Assembly (NCBI RefSeq): GCF_012849215.1
Contig: NZ_CP051682.1
Span: forward strand, 4,340,001 to 4,404,000
DNA length: 64,000 nucleotides
Reading direction: 5' to 3'
Source of the DNA: Mucilaginibacter robiniae
GTDB lineage: Bacteria; Bacteroidota; Bacteroidia; Sphingobacteriales; Sphingobacteriaceae
Positions 18,601 through 25,923 of the stretch are shown one piece after another. The notes beneath the pieces were generated by a model, which worked only from the letters and a program-made list of their open reading frames with translations, was not told the DNA's origin and ran no database searches. How positions within the stretch are numbered: position 1 is the first letter of the stretch; the number at the start of each line of letters is the position of its first letter. Position numbers and translations under genes: made by a program.

Positions 18601-18792
18601 GCTTCAGGAGCAGGCGCTAATGCTCGGCAAACTATAGGTTGGACAGTGTTTGGTGGTATGTTGGCAGCAACATCGTTAGCTATATTTATAGTACCTGTTC
18701 TATTTTATGTTATTAGTCGTGTGGCATACGGCAAAGAAAAGCTCGAAGAGTTGAAAAATAAACCCAAGGCACATGAGGTGCCTGAAGGATAA
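15613..18792 (+). CDS. RND (HAE1/AcrB-type) multidrug efflux permease
   Basis: This 1059-residue inner-membrane proton/drug antiporter is full length for the AcrB family. It opens with MIADVFIRRPVTAIVISLVI. The relay aspartate pair is in GIVVDDAIVVVEAV near residue 408 and the relay lysine in GLSAKNAILIVEF near 940. The porter-domain phrase GQYPDITPPTVQV occurs at about 35-47, and there are twelve hydrophobic helices in two sets. The natural end has been changed: an IS element inserted after GAAGG, so the final codons now read GGA TAA. Joining the flanks across the insertion restores GGC AAA TAG. Only one terminal lysine is lost, so function should be intact. Confidence 0.95.
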   Translation: MIADVFIRRPVTAIVISLVIVIVGIIAIGTLPIGQYPDITPPTVQVTGTYTGADALTVEQTVTTPVEVQVNGTPGMTYLQSNSTSNGQMSMTVNFEVGTNIDIAALDVQNRVSIAQPTLPQEVQRLGLTVRKRNPSILMLVAIYSPKGSHAVTFLDNYTNIFVRDALLRSKGVGDVFTRADDFSMRIWLKPDKLASFGMTAADVTGALQEQNVQVAAGTVGAPPQVNGQTFEYTVLTQGRLIKPEEFGNIIVRTQPNNGAIVHLRDVARIELGKFNYTGNSFVDGKRASYLLVYQAPNSNALETANGVYATMEQLKKSFPADVNYVVPFESVTVVKVSVHEVIETLLEALGLVVVVVFLFLQSWRATLIPVLAIPVSIIGAFIFFIPLGFTINTLTLFGFVLAIGIVVDDAIVVVEAVQHYMDEEKMSPRDATEHAMRDISAPVIAIALILAAVFVPVGFVPGIVGRLYQQFAITIAISVLISAFVALSLTPALCTLLLKPHDESKKSNNILDRFFAAFNNWFGRVTGKYRNGVDRSIKHAKLVIVILVCFIIGTILLFKNKPSGFIPTEDEGRIYITYDLPEASATQRTVSVLNQMMHVLDSIPAIGHYAALGGLNAVTFASKSNSATIFVQLKPWDERSDKSQQLFSVVATLQQRLARFKEANVVVIPPPAIPGLGNTAGFSFILEEKQAGGDIKNFERVLQNFVGEVNKRPEISKAFSFFTARTPAYKLVVDREKAKRLGVQISDINNALQTYLGSSYVNDFTIYGRNFRVVAQADTNYRTSIQNLGQYYVRNQAGSMVPLSTLTSYQIIENAPLISHYNLFRSAEIDGNSAPGYSSGDALKALQEVAAKSLPAGYGYEFSGLSREELLSGSKTIYIFALSIGFVFLFLAALYESWSVPFSVLLAVPLGAFGAILFLTFLPKLDNNVYAQIGLITLIGLSAKNAILIVEFAKERLDGGGYDLEDAVLEAVRLRLRPIIMTSLAFILGVLPLVFASGAGANARQTIGWTVFGGMLAATSLAIFIVPVLFYVISRVAYGKEKLEELKNKPKAHEVPEG
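18785..18788. repeat. Left target site duplication of the IS (AAGG)
   Basis: AAGG here is repeated at 20539-20542, directly outside the two inverted repeats. This defines the insertion as a simple 4-bp staggered event. Confidence 0.75.
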
Positions 18793-18801
18793 TAAAAGAG
18801 G

Positions 18802-18834
18802 CCGTCTCATAAGTCAAATATGAGGCGGTTTTTT
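18802..18834 (+). terminator. Hairpin at the IS left end, acting as terminator for the RND operon
   Basis: CCGTCTCATA pairs with TATGAGGCGG (one G-U pair) across a 7-base loop and is followed by T6. It lies 10 bases after the permease stop and inside the IS end. It can stop efflux-operon transcripts before they enter the element antisense to the transposase. Confidence 0.65.
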
Positions 18835-18941
18835 ATTTAGTTATGATTTTTGGTTGGAAGGTTGAGTGAAAGATGTCAGCAGCCGTTTAAGAACCGGGGA
18901 TTGATTCTAACAGGTTCTAAAAGTCTATAAAAAGCTTGTTT

Positions 18942-20483
18942 TCAGGTTTTCCATTTTCTTAGGTTATGTGCGATGGATAATAAGCCGATTTCGACCTCGG
19001 CCTTGGACATCCCTTTCAGCAGGAATCGTCTGAAGCCATGGTTATGCTTTAATTGGGCGAATACCGGTTCCACATCGGCCGGCCTTCGTTTCCTGAGGTT
19101 GATACCCTGTTCTGTATTCAACCGTTCTTTGGCTGCCTGTTTATGTTGTCTTAGGCTGTGGTTGATCTCAACGACCCGGTTACCCTGTGTAGTATGGCAA
19201 ACACCACGCATCGGGCAACCTTCACAGTTCTGGGCACGGTAACGGCTGATCAGTTGTACAAAACCAGATGAAGTGACTCGCTGACCGTTACCGATATGCG
19301 CCATCCATTGACCTATCGGACAAACAAGGTAATTCTCCGCTTCGTTATAATGCAGGCTGTCGTTACTGAACGCTTTGATACCGTCCTTTTGTTCCTTATC
19401 GAACGTATTGTATTTGATGTAAGCCTCAATGCCTTTTCGCGCTAACACACCGTAGTTCTCATCCGATCCGTAGCCGGCGTCGGCAACAATGGCTTTGGGC
19501 AGGTCTTTATATAAGGCTTGGTATTGTTCAATATGGGAAGACAAGGTTTGGTAATCGGTTGAGGTTTGATGCAGGGTATAATTAAGGATGAATTGCTCCT
19601 GGGTGGATATCTGCAGGTTATAGGCCGGCTTAAGTTGTCCGTTCAGCATATGGTCTTCCTTCATCCGCATGAAGGTGGCATCCGGGTCGGTCTTTGACAT
19701 GCTGTTACGGCCGGCTAATAACTTTTCCTGCTCGTCATACCGTGCCAGGCTCTCCGGTCAGTGCTTCTTTGCGTAGTTCAGCTTTTGCTTTACTTTTTTG
19801 TCTACGTCTTCTTTATCATCTAAGGCTGCATTGATCTTTGAGATGGTTTCCTTTACTTTCTCCGGGTTGATCTCACTATATTCCAAGGGCGCTGTATCTT
19901 TTAGTTCTTCGGCGGCAATGCTTTGCGCATAACCCCACAGTTCATCAAGCTGGGCTTTCATCTTATCTTTATTCGCCTTGATGTTTTTGCCCCATACGAA
20001 GGTGTACTTGTTCGCCGCTGATTCGATCTTGGTACCATCAGTAAAAACGGCTTCTTTCAAGGATACGATACCTTCCTGCTCGAGCAGCAACACGATTTGT
20101 GAGAAGATCTGCTTTAAGACGCCTGACAACTTCTCGCTGCGAAAACGGTTGATGGTGTTGTGGTCGGGCTTTTTCATCCCTAAAAGCCACATGAAGTGTA
20201 CGTTCTGCGCGGCCTGTTCTTCCAGTTTGCGTGAGGAATAAGTATTGGTCAGATAGCCGTAAACCAGCAGCTTCAGCATCAGCCGGGGATGGAAACTTGA
20301 CGCCCCGCCGCCTTTGTACTTCCGGTTGATCGGTTTGACATCTACCGCGTCCACGACCTGTTTAACGATACGGACCGGATGACCTGTCGGTACCAGTTCC
20401 TCCAGTTTGTACGGTAAAAACGTTAACTGGTCTGGATCATATTCCTTAAAGACTATCTTGCCTCCCATGCCTTTAAGATACAA
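18942..20483 (-). pseudogene. IS1182-family transposase with one in-frame stop
   Basis: The reading frame is 514 codons and open from 20483 to 18942 except for a single TGA at 19758-19760 after KLNYAKKH. Downstream the same frame continues PESLARYDEQEKLLAGRNSM and then SKTDPDATF. Family members usually have a tryptophan at that place, so a TGG to TGA change is the simplest reading. The N-terminal part (about 1-240) holds the DUF772-like DNA-binding region and the first catalytic acidic residue region (AVFTDGTKIESAANKYTFVWGK). The C-terminal part holds the DDE-type region (VADAGYGSDEN) and a Cys-rich segment (CEGCPMRGVC). Without readthrough the transposase is inactive. A restart at the Met at 19700 would lack the first catalytic residue. 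Confidence 0.85.
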
Positions 20484-20513
20484 AAATCTCCTTAAAACAA
20501 CAAGAGACTGTCC

Positions 20514-20538
20514 CTTATGAGACAGCCTCTTTTATTAT
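20514..20538. repeat. Right terminal inverted repeat of the IS
   Basis: This is the complement of 18789-18813 with 24 of 25 bases matching. It overlaps a small hairpin (20500-20530) with a T4 tail, so the right end may also block read-through. AAGG follows directly at 20539-20542. Confidence 0.8.
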
Positions 20539-20542
20539 AAGG

Positions 20543-20964
20543 CAAATAGTGGTATATTACAGTTCTAGACTGTATTAAACTACATCTACATAAAGTTAAG
20601 AATACTATATATTTTAGCGGCACAGTTCATGGTTCGATAATTAAGATGTAATACAATTTATGACACTTAGTACCAAATTTAGCTACATTCATGAAAGCTT
20701 ATGTATGCCAAAAATAATTAGAAGTTTTCTAATATTGGTTTTACATTAAGTTTACAAATCTGCATTTTGTAAGTTCTTAATATATAAATTAGGCTGATAT
20801 TCAATATAGTTGTGAAAACAGTAATGTTAATAATGTAGTTAATGAAGTAGATACAGCTATAAGCAACAATAATTATAAAGCATAACAGAAGGTAATAATG
20901 GCAAAGTATTTGTTCATGGGTGCTTGTAAACAACTTAATATTTAACACACATTAAAAAACGACT
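20543..20964. other. Intergenic region between IS and barrel gene
   Basis: This is AT-rich sequence of about 420 bases. Its first bases (CAAATAG) are the displaced 3' end of the efflux permease gene. A 6-bp palindromic hairpin TACAGT-TCTAG-ACTGTA lies at 20558-20574 and may be the remains of the operon's original terminator, but it has no T tract. The promoter of the barrel gene at 20965 must be here. I see no credible coding sequence. Confidence 0.45.
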
Positions 20965-21555
20965 ATGAAAAAATTATCTAAGCTTATAGCACTTGCTTCA
21001 TTCGCAGTTATGGGTTTATTTGCAAGCAAAGCAAATGCTCAGTCAGGTACACCAGCTAATGCATGGAGATTTGGTATTGGCGTTGAAGGTATGTTACCAA
21101 CCGGTAATTTACACAATATTTCTAATGTTGGTTTAGGCGGTACAGCTCGTATTCAATACGGTATCAACAATAACGTAGCATTGACATTAACTTCAGGTTA
21201 CTATAACTATTTTGGTAAAGAGAATACAGCTACTTACGTTAATGGAACCAATGTTACTAGAGTTACCAACAAAGCTGTCGACTTTGGTATGGTGCCTGTA
21301 AAAGCTGGTATTAAAGCTTATGTAGGCAGCGGTTTCTATGTTGCTGGCGAAATAGGTGCCGGATTCGAAACTAAAGATGCGTACAAAGGTCAAACAGGTG
21401 ACTACAACGAAAAAGCTACTAAGTTAATTTTAGCTCCAGGTGTAGGTTACTCATGGACCAATGTTGATTTAGGTGTTCGTTATGAGAACTTCTCAGGCAA
21501 TAACAACAATTACGGTATGGTTGCCCTACGTTTAGCGTATGGTTTCAAATTGTAA
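20965..21555 (+). CDS. Small outer-membrane beta-barrel protein
   Basis: This 196-residue exported protein has a clear signal peptide (MKKLSKLIALASFAVMGLFASKANA, cleavage before QSG). About eight amphipathic strands follow with Gly/aromatic alternation, including WRFGIGVEGMLPTGN, GGTARIQYGINNNVALTLTSGYYNYF and VALRLAYGFKL at the C-terminus, with a hydrophobic final strand. It resembles opacity/PorT-like eight-stranded barrels of Bacteroidota. Function is unknown. A paralogue lies 270 bases downstream on the same strand, sharing the VEGM, GGTxRxQY and LTLTSGxYN blocks, so the pair arose by tandem duplication. A strong terminator separates them. Confidence 0.8.
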   Translation: MKKLSKLIALASFAVMGLFASKANAQSGTPANAWRFGIGVEGMLPTGNLHNISNVGLGGTARIQYGINNNVALTLTSGYYNYFGKENTATYVNGTNVTRVTNKAVDFGMVPVKAGIKAYVGSGFYVAGEIGAGFETKDAYKGQTGDYNEKATKLILAPGVGYSWTNVDLGVRYENFSGNNNNYGMVALRLAYGFKL

Positions 21556-21575
21556 AAGTATAATCTACTTTATGT

Positions 21576-21606
21576 AAAAAGAGCCCTGTTTAACAGGGCT
21601 CTTTTT
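21576..21606 (+). terminator. Intrinsic terminator after the first barrel gene
   Basis: The arms AAAAAGAGCCCTGTT and AACAGGGCTCTTTTT form a perfect 15-bp stem with a minimal loop and T5. It is symmetric and could work in both directions. Confidence 0.85.
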
Positions 21607-21826
21607 GTTTAATGCCATGTGCGATATAGTATGATATGTAACTTTTGCTTAATAAAAATAGTATAACAGCTAACATAGCTTGCTTAATGGTATTTCTAAT
21701 ATGTGTTAGATAACCTATTGCAATTAAGATTGGCTTTTTACTTAGAATGATGTAAGTGTGTATTGCCGTTTTTAGCATACAACTTAATAATTAAGCATAG
21801 TTTGATCATCCTTATTATAAATGTGC

Positions 21827-22378
21827 ATGAAGAAAATTCTATTCAACTTTTTATTGCTTGTTGTTTTTCTTGGCTTTCAAAAAACAGCTAACGCCCAAAT
21901 TTTTGCTAGTAATGAGCGTTATAGTGAAAGTAGTCTACACATTAGTGTAGGAGCAGAAGGCATGTACAATATAAATCCAGGCAAAAATTACTACAAAGCC
22001 GGTGTAGGTGGTACCTTGCGTTTTCAGTATGATTTAACCCAAAACTTAGGTTTAACACTTACTTCAGGCTTTTACAATATTACGCATGATAAGGGGCCAA
22101 GAAGCCTTACTAAAGAAGATATTAAATTTATACCCGTGAAATTTGGTGGTAAAGCTTACTTTTTACCAGAATGGTATTTAGGAGGTGAAGTGGGTGTAGG
22201 GTACATAGATCCATCTATTGTACCCCGAACACAAACACACTTTGTAAAGGTTATAGCACCATCTATAGGTTACGAGAGCAACCATATTGACGCTTCTTTT
22301 AGATATGAAAACATTAACAATCAGAACAACTATGTAAGCGTGGTAGCTTTACGACTAGCTTACATCTTTAACTTCTAA
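21827..22378 (+). CDS. Small outer-membrane beta-barrel protein, paralogue of the upstream gene
   Basis: This 183-residue protein has a signal peptide (MKKILFNFLLLVVFLGFQKTANA). Its barrel resembles that of the preceding gene: VGAEGMYNINPG, GVGGTLRFQYDLTQNLGLTLTSGFYNI and VVALRLAYIFNF. I start at the ATG at 21827; an ATG two codons upstream (21821) is possible. Divergence is considerable, so the duplication is old. It is separately transcribed from its paralogue. Function is unknown. Confidence 0.78.
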   Translation: MKKILFNFLLLVVFLGFQKTANAQIFASNERYSESSLHISVGAEGMYNINPGKNYYKAGVGGTLRFQYDLTQNLGLTLTSGFYNITHDKGPRSLTKEDIKFIPVKFGGKAYFLPEWYLGGEVGVGYIDPSIVPRTQTHFVKVIAPSIGYESNHIDASFRYENINNQNNYVSVVALRLAYIFNF

Positions 22379-22407
22379 TCAGTACAGTTTTTGAATTTAT
22401 TGGAAAG

Positions 22408-22449
22408 AAAAGCATTAGCTCAGTTTATTGTAATTGAGCTAATGCTTTT
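22408..22449. terminator. Bidirectional terminator between convergent genes
   Basis: AAAAGCATTAGCTCA pairs perfectly with TGAGCTAATGCTTTT over a 12-base loop. A T7 run lies on the right, and an A-rich flank gives T-rich RNA on the minus strand. It overlaps the last codons of the aminotransferase gene. Confidence 0.8.
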
Positions 22450-23618
22450 TTTATGCGTTTTACAGCCTCTACCAATTTGTCTTCGGCAGCAGCGTAAGAG
22501 ATGCGAATAGATTTTGGATCGCCGAACGAACTTCCACCCACTACAGCTACATGGGCTTCTTCCAATAAGTATAAGCTTAGGGCATCAGCATCGTTTATGG
22601 GTTTGCCGTTGAAGCTTTTGCCGAAAAAGGATGTTACATCAGGGAAGAAGTAAAAGGCTCCATCAGGCAAGTTTACTTTTAAACCATCAATTTCCTGAAG
22701 TAAGCTATAAACCAAATCACGACGTTTTTTGAAAGAATCACGCATTTGCAACACGCTCTCCAAACCACCATTGTAAGCAGCTACGCCTGCACGTTGGGTA
22801 ATTGAGCAGGTGCCCGATGTAATTTGTCCCTGCATTTTGTCAAAAGCCACAGCCAGCTCTTTAGCTGATGCGGTATAACCAATGCGCCAGCCAGTCATGG
22901 CATAGGCTTTAGAAAAACCATTAATAATGACTACACGATCTTTAATGCTATCAAATTGGGCAATAGATTCATGACGATCAACATAGTTAATATGTTCATA
23001 TATTTCATCGGACAGAATATAAACTTGTGGATATTTTTCAAACACCTTAGCTAAGCTTTCCAGCTCCGCTTTGTTATATACGCTACCGGTTGGGTTAGAT
23101 GGTGATGAAAACATGAATAACTTAGTTTTAGGAGTTATAGCAGCTTCAAGTTGTTCAGGCGTAATTTTGAATTCCTGTTCAACCATGGTGTCAATAAACA
23201 CGCTTTTGCCTTCTGCTAGTTTTACCACTTCTGAGTAGGATACCCAGTAAGGAGTAGGGATAATGACTTCTTCACCTGGATTAACCAAGCATAATACGGC
23301 ATTGGCAATAGCTTGTTTGGCACCGGTAGATACCACTATATCGTTAAAATCATAATCCAGATTATTCTCGTTTTTCAACTTCTCCACCACAGCCTTGCGC
23401 AAATCCGGATAACCGGCAACCGGGGTGTAATAAGTAAAATTGTCATCCATGGCTTTTTTAGCCGCCTCTTTAATATGTTCTGGAGTATGAAAATCAGGTT
23501 CGCCAAAGCTTAAGCTGATAACATCTACGCCTTTAGCTGCTAATTCACGGCCCATTTTGGCCATTTTAATAGTCTGTGATTCAGACAAATTGTTGATTCT
23601 GTCGCTTAGTATGCTCAT
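22425..23618 (-). CDS. Class I/II PLP aminotransferase (aspartate aminotransferase type)
   Basis: This 397-residue cytoplasmic enzyme is a fold-type I aminotransferase of the Thermus/Bacillus aspartate aminotransferase subgroup. Landmarks are SFGEPDFHTPEHIK near 37-50, YTPVAGYPDLRKAV, STGAKQAIANA, FSSPSNPTGSVY, the PLP-binding NGFSKAYAMTGWRIGY near 230-247 (Schiff-base Lys in SKAYAM), and RISYA near the C-terminus. It transfers amino groups between aspartate and 2-oxoglutarate, or between related amino acids; exact specificity cannot be read. A TATATTTG box lies 9 bases before the ATG, so the transcript should have almost no leader. Confidence 0.9.
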   Translation of the reverse strand: MSILSDRINNLSESQTIKMAKMGRELAAKGVDVISLSFGEPDFHTPEHIKEAAKKAMDDNFTYYTPVAGYPDLRKAVVEKLKNENNLDYDFNDIVVSTGAKQAIANAVLCLVNPGEEVIIPTPYWVSYSEVVKLAEGKSVFIDTMVEQEFKITPEQLEAAITPKTKLFMFSSPSNPTGSVYNKAELESLAKVFEKYPQVYILSDEIYEHINYVDRHESIAQFDSIKDRVVIINGFSKAYAMTGWRIGYTASAKELAVAFDKMQGQITSGTCSITQRAGVAAYNGGLESVLQMRDSFKKRRDLVYSLLQEIDGLKVNLPDGAFYFFPDVTSFFGKSFNGKPINDADALSLYLLEEAHVAVVGGSSFGDPKSIRISYAAAEDKLVEAVKRIKKALAQLQ

Positions 23619-23626
23619 GATGAAGG

Positions 23627-23634
23627 CAAATATA
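23627..23634 (-). promoter_or_regulatory. -7 box of the aminotransferase gene
   Basis: The minus strand reads TATATTTG and ends 9 bases before the start codon. With the usual spacing the transcript starts 2-5 bases before the ATG. Confidence 0.55.
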
Positions 23635-23670
23635 GAAAATTACTTTAGGCGTATTTAAACAGCTTATTAC

Positions 23671-23678
23671 TAAATTTG
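23671..23678 (+). promoter_or_regulatory. -7 box of the CDF transporter gene
   Basis: TAAATTTG matches TAnnTTTG and sits 18 bases before the TTG start codon at 23696. The -33 region is not clear. Confidence 0.5.
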
Positions 23679-23695
23679 CACACTCAAATTAGGCT

Positions 23696-24670
23696 TTGCA
23701 GGAAAAAAGAAATATCATTATTGTAGCCTTGGCACTTAGTATAGTGCTGATGCTAGCTAAGTTTAGCGCTTACTTTATTACAAGTTCTAACTTTGTACTT
23801 ACAGATGCTGCCGAAAGTGTGGTGAACGTAGTAGCAAGTGCTTTTGCATTTTTTAGCATTTATTTAGCTTCTCGTCCCCGTGACGAGAACCACCCTTATG
23901 GGCACGGTAAAGTTGAGTTTTTCTCTGCTTTCATTGAAGGTGCACTAATTTCTATTGCCGGGATAAGCATCCTTTTTAAATCAATCTATAGTTTATTTTA
24001 TCCTAACGAAATTCATGATCTATTAATAGGTGCATTAATTATTGGTGTAACAGGCGCTATTAACGGTATTATGGGCTTTTACATGATTCGTAAAGGGAAA
24101 ACGCTAAAATCAATAACCTTAGAAGCTGATGGCAGGCACTTGTTGACTGATATGGTAACCAGTGGTGGCCTGGTTGCAGGCTTGATTCTGATTTATTTTA
24201 CTAAGGTTGCCTGGCTGGATAGTGTTCTATCTATTGCCGTGGGTGTATACATCGTTTTTAGTGGTTATAAGCTTATCCGCCAATCTGTAGCCGGGTTAAT
24301 GGATGAAGCAGATTTTACCATTGTTAACGATATTGTAAAAGTTTTAAATGAGCAGCATAAAGCTGAATGGATTGATATTCATAACCTGCGTGCACAAAAG
24401 TACGGCCATGAGTTGCACCTGGACTGCCATTTGACATTACCGAACTATTTTGATCTGAATAGAGTTCATGAAGAAGTAAAGCTGGTTGATCAGTTGATTA
24501 ATGAAAAGGCTGGCATCCACACTGAGATGTTTATTCATGCCGATCCTTGTATACCGCAATGCTGCCATTATTGTAGTATGCCCAATTGCCCTATACGTTC
24601 AGAAGCTAAGCGGGAAGATATTGAGTGGACAATGGAAAACGTTACACGAAACAAAAAACATTACGAATAA
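23696..24670 (+). CDS. Cation diffusion facilitator (CDF) transporter with Cys-rich tail
   Basis: This 324-residue divalent metal/proton antiporter has six hydrophobic helices. The family metal site in TM2 is visible as VLTDAAESVVN (about 37-47), and TM5 has LEADGRHLLTDMVTSGG near 139-155, with HxxxD as expected for zinc or iron. A cytoplasmic CTD follows. The start codon is TTG, because no ATG gives a full TM1. The C-terminus is unusual: HADPCIPQCCHYCSMPNC places five cysteines in 14 residues after the normal end of the CDF fold, likely a metal-binding appendage. It overlaps the Nudix gene by one base (TAATG). Confidence 0.88.
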   Translation: MQEKRNIIIVALALSIVLMLAKFSAYFITSSNFVLTDAAESVVNVVASAFAFFSIYLASRPRDENHPYGHGKVEFFSAFIEGALISIAGISILFKSIYSLFYPNEIHDLLIGALIIGVTGAINGIMGFYMIRKGKTLKSITLEADGRHLLTDMVTSGGLVAGLILIYFTKVAWLDSVLSIAVGVYIVFSGYKLIRQSVAGLMDEADFTIVNDIVKVLNEQHKAEWIDIHNLRAQKYGHELHLDCHLTLPNYFDLNRVHEEVKLVDQLINEKAGIHTEMFIHADPCIPQCCHYCSMPNCPIRSEAKREDIEWTMENVTRNKKHYE

Positions 24671-25107
24671 TGGCTTTATTCAACGTGCGGGTCTATGGAT
24701 TGCTGGTAAACGATCGGCGAGAGATACTGTTAAGCGATGAGCAGGAATATGGTATGCAATTTACCAAATTTCCAGGGGGAGGGTTGGAGCATGGAGAAGG
24801 ACTTATAGATGGATTAAAGCGCGAGTTTATGGAAGAATGTAATGCCAGCATTGAAGTAATTAGCCATTTTTACACTACCGACTTCTTTTTGAAATCTGCT
24901 TTTAATAATTCACAAATTATTAGTATTTATTACTGGGTAAAGAATATTTCACCGTTGAATCTTACTTTTAAGATAAAGCAATTTGACTTTGATGGTAGTG
25001 GTGAGGTGTTGCAGGCTTTTCGTTGGAAAAAGCTTGCTGAACTACAAGCTGATGACTTGACCTTCCCAATCGATCAGCATGTAGCTAAACTTTTAGCAAA
25101 CAAATGA
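24670..25107 (+). CDS. Nudix hydrolase
   Basis: This 145-residue Nudix-fold protein contains the full box GGLEHGEGLIDGLKREFMEEC (read in two parts: GGLEHGE, then REFMEEC), matching Gx5Ex7REUxEExGU. Enzymes of this family hydrolyse nucleoside diphosphate derivatives; the substrate is unknown. I placed the start at the ATG at 24670, which shares a base with the CDF stop, giving translational coupling and the expected N-terminus MALFNVRVYGLLVN. A longer frame from 24625 lies inside the transporter gene and is unlikely. Confidence 0.85.
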   Translation: MALFNVRVYGLLVNDRREILLSDEQEYGMQFTKFPGGGLEHGEGLIDGLKREFMEECNASIEVISHFYTTDFFLKSAFNNSQIISIYYWVKNISPLNLTFKIKQFDFDGSGEVLQAFRWKKLAELQADDLTFPIDQHVAKLLANK

Positions 25108-25225
25108 TGCTGCTAATGGCAGTTGCCAAACAACACTTTCTTATTTTACCGCCAAATTGCATTATCTACCAACAACTGAAATATATTTACCGCTTTAATA
25201 AATAAGCTTTAGAAAACTTATAGCT

Positions 25226-25843
25226 ATGCAACTTACTAACCTTTTTACTACCATTGTTGCGGATGACGTATTACATGCTCGTTGGCTTAATACCTTGTCG
25301 TTAATGGAAAATACAGGTGCTCGCAAAATATCTGCCAGCGAAGACCCAACTACGGTAACTTACATTATATTAAAGCATGCTGCTGAAGAACATCGTCATG
25401 CTTTTTATCTGAAAAAACAGATTGATAAGCTGGAAACTGTAGCGTGTCCAACCTATGCTCCTGATTTTTTATTAGCTGCATCGCAGAGCAAACGTTATTT
25501 GAATCAGTTAGATATCAATGTTTGTCGTTATTTGAAAGATAAACTGGATTTGAGTGGTAAAGAGTTACGCTTTGCTGCATATTTATTAGTTACCTATGCT
25601 ATTGAGGTGAGGGCGGATGAACTATATCCAGTTTACCAAGATGTTTTATCGGCTGCAGGCAGTAAGGTGAATGTAAAATCTATCATTTTAGAAGAAGAAG
25701 GGCACTTGGAAGAAATGATTAATCAGTTACAGCATTTCTCGGCCGATTGGCAGGTACATGCTGACAAAGCTGTAGCTATTGAAGCCCGCCTGTTTGAAGA
25801 ATGGGTAAACCATGTAAGTACCGAGGTAAATGTAGCAGCCTAA
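25226..25843 (+). CDS. Ferritin-like (probable di-iron) protein of unknown function
   Basis: This 205-residue all-helical protein has the spacing of di-iron ferritin-like four-helix bundles. AAEEHRH near residue 52-58 supplies ExxH, YAIEVRADELY near 128-138 supplies acidic ligands, and EEEGHLEEM near 156-164 supplies the second ExxH. No signal peptide or membrane segment is seen. It might be an oxygenase, oxidase or metal-storage relative; I do not recognise a named family. It is a single gene with its own terminator downstream, following the metal transporter/Nudix pair by 118 bases. Confidence 0.65.
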   Translation: MQLTNLFTTIVADDVLHARWLNTLSLMENTGARKISASEDPTTVTYIILKHAAEEHRHAFYLKKQIDKLETVACPTYAPDFLLAASQSKRYLNQLDINVCRYLKDKLDLSGKELRFAAYLLVTYAIEVRADELYPVYQDVLSAAGSKVNVKSIILEEEGHLEEMINQLQHFSADWQVHADKAVAIEARLFEEWVNHVSTEVNVAA

Positions 25844-25867
25844 TAAATACTTGCTACATTAACAATA

Positions 25868-25905
25868 AAAAAGCCTTTTACAACAATAGATGTAAAAGGC
25901 TTTTT
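25868..25905. terminator. Bidirectional terminator between convergent genes
   Basis: A perfect 15-bp stem (AAAAAGCCTTTTACA and its complement) with an 8-base loop and T5/A6 flanks lies between two convergent genes. Confidence 0.85.
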
Positions 25906-25923
25906 ATCAAATATAAGAAGCAA

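Larger units (their letters stand above)
18789..20538 (-). mobile_element. IS1182-family insertion sequence, 1750 bp
   Basis: The element is bounded by 25-bp terminal inverted repeats with one mismatch: 18789-18813, beginning ATAATAAAAGAGGC, and the complement at 20514-20538. It is flanked by a 4-bp direct repeat, AAGG. It carries one transposase gene on the minus strand, interrupted by one TGA. Its base composition is visibly richer in G+C than its neighbours, which points to recent arrival. Family assignment rests on the transposase: an N-terminal DUF772-type domain and the SKTDPDATFMRMKEDHMLNGQ stretch. It inserted at the extreme 3' end of the efflux permease. Confidence 0.88.

Noticed and set aside
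18789..20538. Composite transposon or genomic island at the IS
   Set aside because: The target duplication closes exactly around one element and both flanks rejoin into the efflux gene, so no cargo is carried.
20718..20948. A 76-codon minus-strand frame rich in Ile, Tyr and Leu
   Set aside because: AT-rich composition alone explains it. It has no ribosome site or promoter, no family resemblance, and it covers the expected promoter of the barrel gene.
21590..21778. A 62-codon minus-strand frame between the two barrel genes
   Set aside because: It overlaps a strong terminator at its end and has no recognisable features; chance frame in AT-rich DNA.
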